Shown: positions 1 through 8,825, numbered from the stretch's first letter. The stretch is 64,000 bases of DNA from a bacterium (GCA_004562765.1 SFRL01000001.1:65324-129323); one strand, 5' to 3'. Numbers and translations are program-made. Notes: generated from the letters alone by a model not told the origin.

Positions 1-870
1 ATATTCTGCCCGCAGTTTCCGCCCGGAACCCGCGATCACACCGATCCCGCGCCAGAGTGCATCCGATGGTTCAAAATAAGTGTCTACCAGTTTTTTTGCC
101 CTTTGGTTGCCCTGCGCACACACCACAGAAGGATAATAATTTTTCACCCCGGAGAGCACGCCGCTGTCACGATACTGCTCCACCGCCCGGAAAGTACCAT
201 AGACCGCCAGCAGAAGCTCCTCCGCGCCAAAACCAGCAACGCCGAAAGGCACGTGATATTGATCTGCCAGTGGCACAAACAGATCGGAGCCTGTCACAGC
301 AGCCACATGTCCGGGTGCCAGAAAACCATCAATCCCGTCTCCGTGCTCACACAACCATCCGATCACCGGCGGCATTGTCTTTAGTGCAGTCAGAAGCCGG
401 ACATTTGACACCTGCTCCGCTACAAGCTGCTCCAAAAGTACCGCATACACCGGTGCCGTCGTCTCAAAGCCGACCGCAGCAAACACAAAGCGCCGATCCG
501 GATGCTCTTTTGCCAAACGCACAATATCCATCGGCGAATAGACCATCTCCACACTTGCGCCCTCTCCCTTTGCCTCCGCCAGACTTTTTTCCCGTCCGGG
601 CACACGGATCAGGTCTCCGAAGGTCACCACCGTTGTATGTTCCTCCATCGAAAGTTCGATCAGGCGATCAATATAACCGGTCGGTGTAACACATACCGGA
701 CAGCCCGGTCCGCTGATCAGATGGAGCTTTTCGGAGAGTATTCCGCTGATCCCGTATTTAGAAATAGCAGCGGTATGACTGCCGCACACCTCCATAATGG
801 AGATGTCCGGTCCGTCATACGCTGCCAGCCATTTTTTGATCTGTGAAATTTTATGACTGATATCTGTCAT
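1..870 (-). CDS. hypD: HypD, hydrogenase Fe-CN/CO ligand assembly protein (3' end outside window)
   Basis: HypD works with HypC as the scaffold on which the Fe(CN)2CO group of [NiFe] hydrogenases is built before transfer to the large subunit. I translated 290 codons from the ATG at 870 to the window edge without a stop. Residues 29-32 read CGSH and residues 54-63 read GPGCPVCVTP; a GFETTAP motif follows further on. All three are HypD signatures. The family is about 350-370 residues, so the C-terminal part with the Fe-S cluster cysteines lies beyond position 1. The start overlaps the hypC stop by four bases (ATGA), which indicates translational coupling. Its place after the ech genes shows that it matures this hydrogenase. 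Confidence 0.95.
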   Translation of the reverse strand, partial: MTDISHKISQIKKWLAAYDGPDISIMEVCGSHTAAISKYGISGILSEKLHLISGPGCPVCVTPTGYIDRLIELSMEEHTTVVTFGDLIRVPGREKSLAEAKGEGASVEMVYSPMDIVRLAKEHPDRRFVFAAVGFETTAPVYAVLLEQLVAEQVSNVRLLTALKTMPPVIGWLCEHGDGIDGFLAPGHVAAVTGSDLFVPLADQYHVPFGVAGFGAEELLLAVYGTFRAVEQYRDSGVLSGVKNYYPSVVCAQGNQRAKKLVDTYFEPSDALWRGIGVIAGSGRKLRAEY

Positions 871-1079
871 GTTTCCTCTAATTCCTCAAATAAGTCCATC
901 AGATCCTGTGCCTCGCCCGCAGATAATCTCTGCAGGATGCAGCCGGCATGTACCAGTACATAATCACCCACCGCAACCGGAACCAGACCGGCGATGGCAC
1001 GCACACGATTTCCGCTGAAATCCACCAGCGCATCCTTTTCATATACTTCAATCACTTTTCCGGGCATTGCTACACACAT
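867..1079 (-). CDS. hypC: HypC, hydrogenase maturation chaperone
   Basis: Small (70 aa) HypC/HupF chaperone. It carries the iron-ligand unit together with HypD and binds the immature hydrogenase large subunit. It begins MCVAMPGKV; the second-position cysteine, exposed after Met removal, is the conserved functional residue. Length is typical (70-90 aa). It starts 9 bp after the echF stop and overlaps hypD by 4 bp, so it belongs to the same transcript as the structural genes. The Shine-Dalgarno sequence is modest (AGGT about 8 bases upstream). Confidence 0.96.
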   Translation of the reverse strand: MCVAMPGKVIEVYEKDALVDFSGNRVRAIAGLVPVAVGDYVLVHAGCILQRLSAGEAQDLMDLFEELEET

Positions 1080-1088
1080 GATCTTTAC

Positions 1089-1637
1089 CTACTTCATCTC
1101 AATACACTTTTTCGGACAATTTGTCGCACAGAGCCCACAGCTCACGCATTTCTCCGCCTGAAGCTCCCACTTCTTTTCCGCGCGGTCAACATTGATCGCC
1201 TCCTGCGGACATTTCTTCGCACAGAGCGTGCAGAACACACACTGTTCCAGATCAGGAACCGGCTTGCCACCCGTGGGTGCTGCCGCTTTTTCTTCGACAG
1301 GTTTATGATAAACTGCCTCTTTCTTCTCTGCGCCCGGGTTCTGATAACCGGGAATGATCGTCAGACACTTCTTCGGACACACCTCGGTACAATAACCGCA
1401 CTGCACACAGTCAAAGCGGTTAATGGTCCAGGTTCCGGCCGCGCGGTCGACTGTGATCGCACGGGGCGGACAATTGCGGCTGCAAAGACCGCACATGATG
1501 CACTGGTCGATAGCGATCTCCACATGTCCGCGGCTGCGCTCCGGGTAGACCGCAGGCTTTGCCGGGTAAGACGTTGTCACCGGCTTAGAAAAGAGGTTTT
1601 TTAACATTGTCCCTGCAAAGGGCATAAATTTCGACAT
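1089..1637 (-). CDS. echF: Ech-type hydrogenase polyferredoxin subunit with four 4Fe-4S motifs
   Basis: Electron-entry subunit of the membrane hydrogenase, expected to pass electrons from reduced ferredoxin to the small subunit. The start at 1637 (MSKFMPF) has AGGAGG 7 bases upstream; an 11-residue longer reading has no such site and overlaps echE. Four CxxCxxCxxxC motifs are visible: CIMCGLCSRNC, CVQCGYCTEVC, CVFCTLCAKKC and CVSCGLCATNC, the last two after a linker rich in Ala, Glu and Pro. Classical EchF is a two-cluster protein, so this 182-residue version looks like a duplicated or fused ferredoxin. There are no membrane segments. It is the sixth gene of the ech set, between echE and hypC. 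Confidence 0.88.
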   Translation of the reverse strand: MSKFMPFAGTMLKNLFSKPVTTSYPAKPAVYPERSRGHVEIAIDQCIMCGLCSRNCPPRAITVDRAAGTWTINRFDCVQCGYCTEVCPKKCLTIIPGYQNPGAEKKEAVYHKPVEEKAAAPTGGKPVPDLEQCVFCTLCAKKCPQEAINVDRAEKKWELQAEKCVSCGLCATNCPKKCIEMK

Positions 1638-1654
1638 TTTCTTTTCCTCCTTTC

Positions 1655-2737
1655 CTAGCGCTCCGTACAACTGATACAGGGATCAATCGTAAGAATGAGC
1701 AGCGGTACATCCGAGAGCTGACAACCCTTCAATGTCTTGAGCAGCGCCGGAATATTTGCAAAGGTAGGGGTGCGGATACGGATCCGTTCCAAAAATTTTG
1801 TTCCATTACCTTTTGCATAATAAATCGCCTCTCCTCTCGGCTGCTCTACCCGCATGAAATACTCTCCATCCGGATTTCCTTTTACAGGCACAGCGATGTC
1901 TCCCTCCGGAATCTTATCAACTGCCTGTTTGATGAGCTGAATAGACTGATACATCTCGCGGATGCGGACATTGCAGCGCGCAAAAGAATCACAATCCTCG
2001 CTCGTGATAATATCAAAATCAAGATCGCCGTATGCAGCGTATCCCAACTTTCTCGTGTCTCTTGCGATGCCGCTGGCACGCAGCATCGGTCCCGCAGCGC
2101 CCAGATCATGCGCCTCCTCCGGTGTGAGGATACCCACACCTTTCAGACGGGTCAATACGGTATAATCATTTAAAAAGATATCTGCAATCTTGTGCAGTTC
2201 TGTCTCAAAGCCATCCAGCTTCTCTACAAACGCATGCAGCATATCGGAAGGCATGTCCTTTAATACGCCGCCCGGCGCATTGACGGAAAAGATCACACGT
2301 CCGCCGGTAGATGCTTCGAACATATCCAGAATCTGTTCGCGCATTCTCCAGCACTGATAAAACAGACTCTCAAATCCGAATGCATCTGCCAGAAGTCCCA
2401 GCCACAGCATGTGTGAATGCAAACGGCTCATCTCACACCAGATGGTACGGAGGTAACGTCCTCTGGCCGGTACTTCCACATCCATCATATGCTCGATCGT
2501 CTCACAGTAGGTCATGCCATGCATAAAACTGCAGATTCCGCAGGTGCGCTCTACCACATACTGCATTTCCTTAAAATCTTTCTTTTTAACAAGTGATTCC
2601 AGACCACGATGAACAAATCCAATGGAAGGTATTGCCTCTACAACCTTCTCATCATCCAGTACGAGATCCAGATGAATCGGCTCCGGTAATACGGGGTGCT
2701 GTGGTCCGAAGGGAACCACACTTTTCTTGCTTGCCAT
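1655..2737 (-). CDS. echE: Group 4 [NiFe] hydrogenase large (catalytic) subunit
   Basis: NuoD-like large subunit that holds the NiFe active site and reduces protons to H2. The N-terminal metal ligands are in ERTCGIC (C66 and C69) and the C-terminal pair is in DPCISCTER (C354 and C357). This second motif is the end of the protein: no peptide follows the TER, so no protease-removed C-terminal extension is encoded. I recall the same for EchE and CooH of group 4. The complete pair of CxxC motifs separates it from true NuoD, which has lost them. Length 360 aa is normal. AGGAGG lies 11 bases before the ATG. Neighbours are echD upstream and echF downstream. Confidence 0.95.
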   Translation of the reverse strand: MASKKSVVPFGPQHPVLPEPIHLDLVLDDEKVVEAIPSIGFVHRGLESLVKKKDFKEMQYVVERTCGICSFMHGMTYCETIEHMMDVEVPARGRYLRTIWCEMSRLHSHMLWLGLLADAFGFESLFYQCWRMREQILDMFEASTGGRVIFSVNAPGGVLKDMPSDMLHAFVEKLDGFETELHKIADIFLNDYTVLTRLKGVGILTPEEAHDLGAAGPMLRASGIARDTRKLGYAAYGDLDFDIITSEDCDSFARCNVRIREMYQSIQLIKQAVDKIPEGDIAVPVKGNPDGEYFMRVEQPRGEAIYYAKGNGTKFLERIRIRTPTFANIPALLKTLKGCQLSDVPLLILTIDPCISCTER

Positions 2738-2752
2738 AATCGTTTGAACCTC

Positions 2753-3100
2753 CTACAGTTTTTTCATAGGCGTCTCATCATCGATCCGGTACAGTTTATC
2801 ATGATAATCCACAGAGATCATCCGGATCTTTACGCCAAAGAGCTCTGCCATCTCATTTTCATAGAGAAATGCAGGCTGATAAATATTTGTAATACTTGGA
2901 ACCTCCTCATTCTCATCAACCACCAGACGAAGAGTGATCCACTCATAGTCCTTACCGAAGGTGTAGCTCAGCTCATAACCATTTTCAATGCTTACGGCGT
3001 GTGCCTGCATGAGACGATACTGATCGTTCTTCATCTCCATGACCTTCATCAAAAAATCACCGGTCGTAACCGGTACGATCTTACATCCTGTATCTGCCAT
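2753..3100 (-). CDS. echD: Ech-type hydrogenase 30-kDa-like (NuoC-type) subunit
   Basis: 115-residue homologue of the NuoC/30-kDa subunit, a structural partner at the large/small subunit interface with no cofactor of its own. The C-terminal half carries the family pattern around PSITNIYQPAFLYENEMAEL and FGVKI, which matches the NuoC region where E/R/E residues contact the large subunit. GGAGG lies 9 bases before the ATG. The short length fits Ech rather than complex I, where NuoC is about 200 aa. It lies between the small and large subunit genes, in the order of the known ech operons. Confidence 0.88.
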   Translation of the reverse strand: MADTGCKIVPVTTGDFLMKVMEMKNDQYRLMQAHAVSIENGYELSYTFGKDYEWITLRLVVDENEEVPSITNIYQPAFLYENEMAELFGVKIRMISVDYHDKLYRIDDETPMKKL

Positions 3101-3114
3101 ACCAAGCTACCTCC

Positions 3115-3552
3115 CTACTTCTTTTCCTGTTTCATTTCTTCATGCTTTTTCTGGAACAGCGCTACTGCCTGCACGATACCATCAATGATCGACTGAGGTC
3201 TCGCCGCACAGCCCGGTACATAAATATCAACCGGTATCACCGTGTCAGCTCCTCCTTTGATATTGTAGCACTCTTTGAACACACCGCCGGTGCAGGCACA
3301 GGTTCCCACTGCACAGACGACCTTGGGGTTCGGCATCTGGTTGTAGATCTGCTCGACAACCGATGCATTTTGTGAATTGATACCGCCCGTGATGAGCAGA
3401 ATATCCGCATGCATGGGATTTCCGGTATTTACCACACCAAAGCGCTCTGCATCATAAACAGGTGTCAGACACGCCAGAACTTCTATATCACACCCATTGC
3501 AACTGCTTCCGTCGTAATGCAGCAGCCAGGGTGATCTGGATACATTCGCCAT
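3115..3552 (-). CDS. echC: Group 4 [NiFe] hydrogenase small subunit
   Basis: NuoB-like small subunit holding the proximal 4Fe-4S cluster. Cysteines appear in SSCNGCDIEV (C18 and C21), in VGTCACTGG and in VPGCAARPQ, the four-ligand pattern of the family. At 145 aa it has only this one-cluster domain. The start at 3552 (MANVSRSPW) has GGAGGG 7 bases upstream; a longer reading by 33 residues runs into echB and reads as non-coding. It overlaps neither neighbour and sits 12 bp after echB. Confidence 0.93.
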   Translation of the reverse strand: MANVSRSPWLLHYDGSSCNGCDIEVLACLTPVYDAERFGVVNTGNPMHADILLITGGINSQNASVVEQIYNQMPNPKVVCAVGTCACTGGVFKECYNIKGGADTVIPVDIYVPGCAARPQSIIDGIVQAVALFQKKHEEMKQEKK

Positions 3553-3563
3553 TGTTTTCCCTC

Positions 3564-4436
3564 CTATCGATGCATCAGCACTAAAATGGTCAGATTTACG
3601 CCGCCTGCGATAAGTGTTACCACCCATGTGCTGACAAGCAGCACCTTCCAATTTACACGGGCAGACACGTTATCGATCAAAATCTCCAAGAAATATGCCA
3701 AAAGAACCACGATCAGAGCAACCGCATAGCTGACAGGGTTACTGTTGACAAAAAACAGTGCTACTACGCCCAGCAAAAATACAGTCTCATACCACTCAGC
3801 AAGATGGATCAATGCAAGATTGGAACCAACCATCTCCTGTGTGACACCGCGGACGATCTCCTGATGTGCATGATGGGCAGTACTCAGATCAAAGGGCGAC
3901 TTTCTCATCTTGATCGTCAGGATGAAGAGAAATCCGACAAACACGCCCGGCAGATAAACGATCGCACTCATATCCATTCCGATGATATCCTTCACATAAA
4001 ATGTGCCTGTCGCAACGTAAAATCCGACTGCCGTCAGAAGTACCATCGGCTCATATGCCATCATCTGCACCAGCTCACGCTGACATCCCACAGACGCATA
4101 GGGTGAGTGGGTAAAGGACGCTGCCAGCACCAAAAACATCGCACAGGTCGTCAGTGAAAAGAAACACAGCAGCAGATCCATTCCTGCAAAAAACAGTCCT
4201 CCGGTTATGACCATAAATAACAGATAGGTCATTACAAGAAACGTCTGCGAACGCTTCACAACCAACGGCTCCTTCTGAAACAGCTTGACCACGTCAAAAA
4301 ACGGCTGAAAGACAGAAGGACCCTTTCTTCCCTGCATGCGAGCGGAAATCTTGCGGTCAACACCATCCAGGAAGCCACCTACAAAAGGTGCGCACACAAG
4401 ATATAAAAGAACAAAAAGAATCTGTTTCATCTCCAT
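3564..4436 (-). CDS. echB: Ech-type hydrogenase membrane subunit, NuoH-like
   Basis: Integral membrane subunit (290 aa) that anchors the hydrogenase module and forms the quinone-cavity-like connection to the ion path in complex I relatives. About eight hydrophobic segments are evident. NuoH/HyfC features include GFLDGVDRKISARMQGRKGPS near the N-terminus, followed by FDVVKLFQKE, and the loop KSPFDLSTAHHAHQEIVRG. The start MEMKQ at 4436 has AGGAGGTG just upstream and overlaps the stop of the upstream antiporter gene by one base (TAATG), so the two are translationally coupled. Confidence 0.92.
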   Translation of the reverse strand: MEMKQILFVLLYLVCAPFVGGFLDGVDRKISARMQGRKGPSVFQPFFDVVKLFQKEPLVVKRSQTFLVMTYLLFMVITGGLFFAGMDLLLCFFSLTTCAMFLVLAASFTHSPYASVGCQRELVQMMAYEPMVLLTAVGFYVATGTFYVKDIIGMDMSAIVYLPGVFVGFLFILTIKMRKSPFDLSTAHHAHQEIVRGVTQEMVGSNLALIHLAEWYETVFLLGVVALFFVNSNPVSYAVALIVVLLAYFLEILIDNVSARVNWKVLLVSTWVVTLIAGGVNLTILVLMHR

Positions 4437-6331
4437 TATACCGCACCTCCTATGATCAGACACATCATAATGATCAGCACACCTGCACTGAGAATGATAC
4501 AGGGAGTCAGCAGCTTGTTTTCTCCCAGATATTCCACCATATACCAGTTCGCGGTATAAAGCTGCTTTTCCTCTCCGAAGGAATCAATAAAATTCTTGTT
4601 ATCTCCGGCATTAACGCCATTCATATATGAGATCACGTGCTTTCTCTTGTGCTTCTTCGTACCGAGATAGCATGCACACGGAAGTACCACGATCGCGATG
4701 AGCAGAATGACCATAACCATGATATCCGTGCTGGCAAGCGTCATCGTCGCGCTTCCGCTCAGACTTGCCTCAATAGGAAGTACCACATATTGCGACATCG
4801 GCACACAGAGCAGACAGATCACAACCATGATGACTGCATGGATGTAGAGCGATGCATACTCGTTTTTCTTTGTGACATCACGCAACGGTGTATCCACACG
4901 CGGTGGTCCGATGATCTTTGCCATCCACTTCGTCCAGTAAAACATTGTCGTCGAACTGCCAAATGCAATGAAAATGATAAGCAGCGGATTGCTTGCATCC
5001 ACAAATGCCTTGAATGCTGCCCACTTTGCGATCAGCATGCCAAACGGAGCCAGATACATGCCTGCGATACCGGTCAACATAATAAATGTAAGTCGCGGCA
5101 GGCGATAGATCAGACCCTGCATGTTTTCAATATTACGGCTGTGCAGAGAATTCTCAACTGCACCGACATCCTGGAACATCATCGCCTTGCTGACTGCATG
5201 GAAGATCAGAAGGTAGATTGCAGCCCAGATCGTCTCCGGCATGCCGACACCCGCACATGCAACGATCAGTCCAAGATTGGAGATCGTCGAGTAAGCAAGT
5301 ACTGCCTTCGCATCTGACTTGGAAATAGCCAGCAGAGATGCAAGAAGGAAAGTCAATCCACCGATAAAGCTGACCATGGTTCCCGTCATCGTTCCGGAAA
5401 GTGCCGGTGAAAGACGGAACAGCAGGTAAACGCCTGCCTTTACCATCGTCGCACTATGTAACAGCGCGGAGGACGGCGTCGGTGCCACCATCGCGCCCAG
5501 CAGCCATCGTGAAAACGGAAGCTGTGCAGACTTCGTCAGGGCTGCGAATGCAAAACACACGACCGGGATGGTCAGACCACCCTCGACGATCGTCTGCAGA
5601 TCCACTGCTCCGATCTGGAATACGGAGGCAGCGATACCGATTGCCAGCATCAATCCTCCCAGCAGATTCATCCAAAGAGCGCGGAACGAATTTTCAATCG
5701 CTTCATCCGTCTTCGTATATCCGATCAGCAGGAAGGAACAGATGCTCGTCACTTCCCAGAAAAAGTCCATCCAGAGCATACTCTTTGAGAGTACAAGTCC
5801 GAACATTGCACCCAAAAACACAAAGATCAGTGCAAAGAAATAATATCTGCGATCCGGGAATTCCGTGTGATAGTGATGATAGCCGTGCATATAGCCGACC
5901 GCATAGATTGTGATCATTCCACCTATAAATGCAACGATGACGATCATCAGTATGGAAAGACGATCCACCAGCATCTGAGGTGTTTCAGATATCTCAGGGC
6001 CGAAATGCTCAACCCAGATGATCAGAAGCGTCTGCACGATAGACAGCAGACTGATCAGATATTTTCTGTGCACAAAGCACTGATAAACGACGAGAAACAT
6101 CAGTCCCACTTCCGCGATCAGGATCACCATCTCCACCAACTCATTTTTTACGAGGATCGGCGTTCCCTGTGCGCCGTTCGAGATGAAGTCCACAAGCAGC
6201 CAGACCACGGATGCCATGATCACGGCAAGTGATACATATGCTACGCCGTTACGAATTTTGTTATTCCTTATAAGATACATAAAAATAGCTACCACAAACG
6301 GGAAGCAGATAAGGAATGGTATGAGATTCAT
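4436..6331 (-). CDS. echA: Ech-type hydrogenase antiporter-like subunit, NuoL-like
   Basis: First gene of the hydrogenase operon: a 631-aa polytopic protein of the Mrp/NuoL antiporter family that would translocate H+ or Na+ as electrons flow to protons. Key charged membrane residues are visible. These are the Glu in FFWEVTSICSF, the Lys in ALTKSAQLPFSRWL, the HSATMVKAG segment and the Lys/His in FHAVSKAMMF. A soluble C-terminal stretch rich in Lys and Asp (around residues 560-600) precedes a last helix, as in other EchA/HyfB-like proteins. The ATG has AGGAG 8 bases upstream. A sigma-A type promoter lies 67-95 bp upstream of the start. Confidence 0.92.
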   Translation of the reverse strand: MNLIPFLICFPFVVAIFMYLIRNNKIRNGVAYVSLAVIMASVVWLLVDFISNGAQGTPILVKNELVEMVILIAEVGLMFLVVYQCFVHRKYLISLLSIVQTLLIIWVEHFGPEISETPQMLVDRLSILMIVIVAFIGGMITIYAVGYMHGYHHYHTEFPDRRYYFFALIFVFLGAMFGLVLSKSMLWMDFFWEVTSICSFLLIGYTKTDEAIENSFRALWMNLLGGLMLAIGIAASVFQIGAVDLQTIVEGGLTIPVVCFAFAALTKSAQLPFSRWLLGAMVAPTPSSALLHSATMVKAGVYLLFRLSPALSGTMTGTMVSFIGGLTFLLASLLAISKSDAKAVLAYSTISNLGLIVACAGVGMPETIWAAIYLLIFHAVSKAMMFQDVGAVENSLHSRNIENMQGLIYRLPRLTFIMLTGIAGMYLAPFGMLIAKWAAFKAFVDASNPLLIIFIAFGSSTTMFYWTKWMAKIIGPPRVDTPLRDVTKKNEYASLYIHAVIMVVICLLCVPMSQYVVLPIEASLSGSATMTLASTDIMVMVILLIAIVVLPCACYLGTKKHKRKHVISYMNGVNAGDNKNFIDSFGEEKQLYTANWYMVEYLGENKLLTPCIILSAGVLIIMMCLIIGGAV

Positions 6332-6397
6332 AACTGTTACTCCTTTCGACCATCTATCTGGTCTTTCATAATTTAATATGACATAAAATGCTTATTC

Positions 6398-6426
6398 ATT
6401 ATAGACCTTTTCTTAGTAAATGTTAA
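6398..6426 (-). promoter_or_regulatory. sigma-A-type promoter of the ech operon
   Basis: On the minus strand, TTAACA (6426-6421) and TATAAT (6403-6398) are separated by exactly 17 bp. The predicted start of transcription is near 6391, giving a leader of about 60 nt before echA. The metal sensor gene ends only 30 bp upstream of the -35 and I see no strong terminator between, so some read-through from it is possible. Confidence 0.65.
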
Positions 6427-6455
6427 GCACATTCTGATATTTTTTTAACAAAATT

Positions 6456-6788
6456 TTACAGCAGCCGGTCGATTGCCTCATTCAGCTTTCCAATCGCTTC
6501 ATCATCTCCGGTCTCCACTGCATCTACGATACAGTGCGAGATATGCTGTTTTAAGATCAGCTTTCCGGTATTGTTAAGGGCAGCTTTTACTGCGGCAAGC
6601 TGGATCAGAACCTCCGTACAGTCTCTGCCCTCCTCAACCATATGCTTGACAGACTCCAGATGCCCGGATGCCTTGGCTAGGCGGTTAACGATCGCACGCA
6701 CTTCCTTTGGATCATGGGTATGTCCATGATCATGACTGTGTGTGACAACGGTACCATCCTCCAAAATATGTGTATGCTTCTCACTCAT
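6456..6788 (-). CDS. CsoR/RcnR/InrS-family metal-sensing repressor with His-rich N-terminus
   Basis: All-helical DUF156 repressor, 110 aa. It binds operator DNA in the apo form and releases it on metal binding. Predicted ligands are C57, H82 and C86, with the 25- and 4-residue spacing of the family. There is also a His at position 25, exactly 32 residues before C57. That H-C-H-C set equals the fingerprint I recall for the nickel sensor InrS; copper CsoR has only C-H-C. The N-terminus is unusually His-rich (THSHDHGHTH), so the fourth match could be chance. It lies directly upstream of the [NiFe] hydrogenase operon, which favours nickel, and 11 bp downstream of the coiled-coil membrane gene. 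SD: AGGAG. Confidence 0.85.
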   Translation of the reverse strand: MSEKHTHILEDGTVVTHSHDHGHTHDPKEVRAIVNRLAKASGHLESVKHMVEEGRDCTEVLIQLAAVKAALNNTGKLILKQHISHCIVDAVETGDDEAIGKLNEAIDRLL

Positions 6789-6798
6789 TGCTCTTCTC

Positions 6799-7980
6799 CT
6801 ATAAATCTCCCACTGACAGTTTATCTACCGACTGGACAATTCCACGGATCTCTTCTTCATACTCCGGATGAAGTGCCATCAGACGGTCGATCTGTGCACG
6901 TTCCGTCTCCACAACATTCGCATTGTACTGAATACGCGCCCGCAGCTTCTGCCTGCGGACAAGCAGATTATGTTTCATCTCGGACATCTCACTGGGATTG
7001 ATCAGTGCAAGCGGATGCTCCACCCACGCCTTCGCGTCATAAAGGCGGTACTCTCCCAACAAAGTGATCAGCTTCTTATTGTAGTAGCCCAGATCATCAT
7101 TCGTGCGCATATAGCGCTCTTTTCTGCGCACCTCCTCCAGATACTGCTCCCACTGGTATTCCAGATCTCTGGCATTCTTTACATGATACTTTTCACATAC
7201 ATAATCCACCGCATTGGTGATGTTAACATATTTGATCTTTGTCTTGTTCAACAGCGAGATCGCATGATTCGCATTCATTTCCGCGCGTGCGATACCCGTG
7301 ACAGCATTCTGATAACGCACAAAGATGAAAAAACCGCCTCCCGCGGCCAGCGCCGCAATGATCAACCAGCCCCAGGTGATATCTATTGAAAAACCTGCCT
7401 GTAAGACAACCAGCAGGATCAGCAGCAGAAAGAAAGCAGAAAACACAATATAAGAGGCGATGCGCAGCACATATTTCTCGTGCAAAAGCTCACTGCGCAG
7501 AAGCGTCCACTGCATTTTTTCACCTTCCAGATACGCCATGTCATGCTTGATCGTCGCCTGATACGCCTCGTTTTCTCTCATCTGCCGAACGACATCCGGG
7601 ATATCCGGCTCCATCTGCTCCAGCATCACATACTGCGCATCGGATATTTTTTTTGACATATTCAGATACTGATCCCGCTCCCGGTTCAGCTTCAGGATAT
7701 TTTCCGCCACTTCACGGATCGGTGCTTTCTGTTCTTCCGGCAGATCCACCAGAAACTCAATATCCTTCAGGTATCTCGTGACGATCTCATATTCCTTTTT
7801 CTCTTCGCCGAGTTCCCTTGCGGACTCAATGATCTGCTCACAGTGATCCAGCACATAGTGACCGACCTTTCGCTGGTCCGGTTCTTTCTCCTCCGGAAAC
7901 AGTTCGTCCGCCATGTCCTGCATTTCCGTCTCGCTGTCCGGCTCCCTTTTTCTTGAAAAAATACGTTTCAAAAATCCCAT
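6799..7980 (-). CDS. Coiled-coil membrane protein with two central transmembrane helices (unknown function)
   Basis: I do not recognise a characterised family. The 393-aa protein has a basic/acidic N-terminus (MGFLKRIFSRKREPDSE). A helical, charged region covers residues 40-170 and is probably coiled coil. Two hydrophobic segments follow (about 173-194 and 202-222). A second long helical cytosolic region runs from 225 to the end. No signal peptide is seen. Both ends should face the cytoplasm. It is the last gene of a four-gene block with a TPR-like protein, an Hsp70/actin-like protein and a giant repeat protein, so it may be the membrane anchor of that assembly (inference). GGGAG lies 10 bases before the ATG. 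Confidence 0.75.
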   Translation of the reverse strand: MGFLKRIFSRKREPDSETEMQDMADELFPEEKEPDQRKVGHYVLDHCEQIIESARELGEEKKEYEIVTRYLKDIEFLVDLPEEQKAPIREVAENILKLNRERDQYLNMSKKISDAQYVMLEQMEPDIPDVVRQMRENEAYQATIKHDMAYLEGEKMQWTLLRSELLHEKYVLRIASYIVFSAFFLLLILLVVLQAGFSIDITWGWLIIAALAAGGGFFIFVRYQNAVTGIARAEMNANHAISLLNKTKIKYVNITNAVDYVCEKYHVKNARDLEYQWEQYLEEVRRKERYMRTNDDLGYYNKKLITLLGEYRLYDAKAWVEHPLALINPSEMSEMKHNLLVRRQKLRARIQYNANVVETERAQIDRLMALHPEYEEEIRGIVQSVDKLSVGDL

Positions 7981-7999
7981 GTATCATCCGCTCCCAACA

Positions 8000-8785
8000 C
8001 TAATCCTCACTCTGATCGGTGTACGCCACCAGCCACTGCGCCAGCTGCCCTTCCTGGGCACCGTTCTTTCCGACTCCATCCAGTGTCTGCTGCAGAAGCT
8101 GCTCCATATGCGTACGCTCCGCTGAGATCTGAGCCGCATTGGACGTAAAACGCGCCGCCAGTCCGTCCATCAGTTTCTGTTCCCCTGACAGACATGCCGC
8201 ATCCACCGCCTCCTGCAGCGTCTCTATCCTGTGGTTCAGCATATATCCCCGGGCAAAGCAGTCCACTGCCTCCGCAAAATCCTGCATTTTTGCATATGCA
8301 CAGCCCAGATTACTCCAAATATCTCCCGCCACATGTCCCTGTTGTGAGATCACCGCCGAATCATTTAAAAGCAGCCGATATGCAAGGATAGCCTGCACAT
8401 ATTTTTCCTGATACATAAACTGATCGGCATAATATTTTTTTGCCTCCAGACCACTCATATGATCATATTTCTGCAGCTGCACATTCAATATCTGCAATTC
8501 GCTCGTCGTCAGATAACCGTTTGCGGCTTCGATCGGCAAAAAGAAGTCCTTCAATCCGCTGTTCGCCGAAAGCTTCTCCCGCAGCATTCCCGCGAGTTCT
8601 TTCATTCCGATCCCATGATCCACCCATTCGACAAACTCAGGTTTCATAAAATCGTCCCGCGCCACAAAACGTGCTGACTGTACAAAATACATCAGCTCCT
8701 CCAGCGAATAGATATTTACTTTTCCGCTCTCGATGTAAAAGGGGGTCTTCGCCCTTGGGCTTTTACATAAAATCAACTGTCCCAT
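8000..8785 (-). CDS. TPR-like cytosolic protein of the DUF5716/DUF5717 block
   Basis: 261 aa, no signal peptide or membrane segment. An N-terminal region of about 100 residues opens with MGQLILCKSP and contains the segment GKVNIYSLEELMYFVQ. It is followed by two helical pairs typical of TPRs, around KKYYADQFMYQEKYVQAILAY and GDIWSNLGCAYAKMQDFAEAV. The C-terminus is helical and ends QSED. I cannot name a function. A scaffold or adaptor role is likely from the TPRs and from its position between the Hsp70-like gene (40 bp upstream) and the membrane coiled-coil gene (19 bp downstream). SD: GAGG 6 bases before ATG. Confidence 0.75.
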   Translation of the reverse strand: MGQLILCKSPRAKTPFYIESGKVNIYSLEELMYFVQSARFVARDDFMKPEFVEWVDHGIGMKELAGMLREKLSANSGLKDFFLPIEAANGYLTTSELQILNVQLQKYDHMSGLEAKKYYADQFMYQEKYVQAILAYRLLLNDSAVISQQGHVAGDIWSNLGCAYAKMQDFAEAVDCFARGYMLNHRIETLQEAVDAACLSGEQKLMDGLAARFTSNAAQISAERTHMEQLLQQTLDGVGKNGAQEGQLAQWLVAYTDQSED

Positions 8786-8825
8786 CGCACGCCTCTGTCA
8801 GTGTTTTTGTATGTTGTGTGAATCA

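Noticed and set aside
6427..6455. Possible Rex operator upstream of the ech promoter (TTGTTAA near 6446)
   Set aside because: The second half-site is too far or too poor; only one half matches the palindrome TTGTTAAN4TTAACAA.
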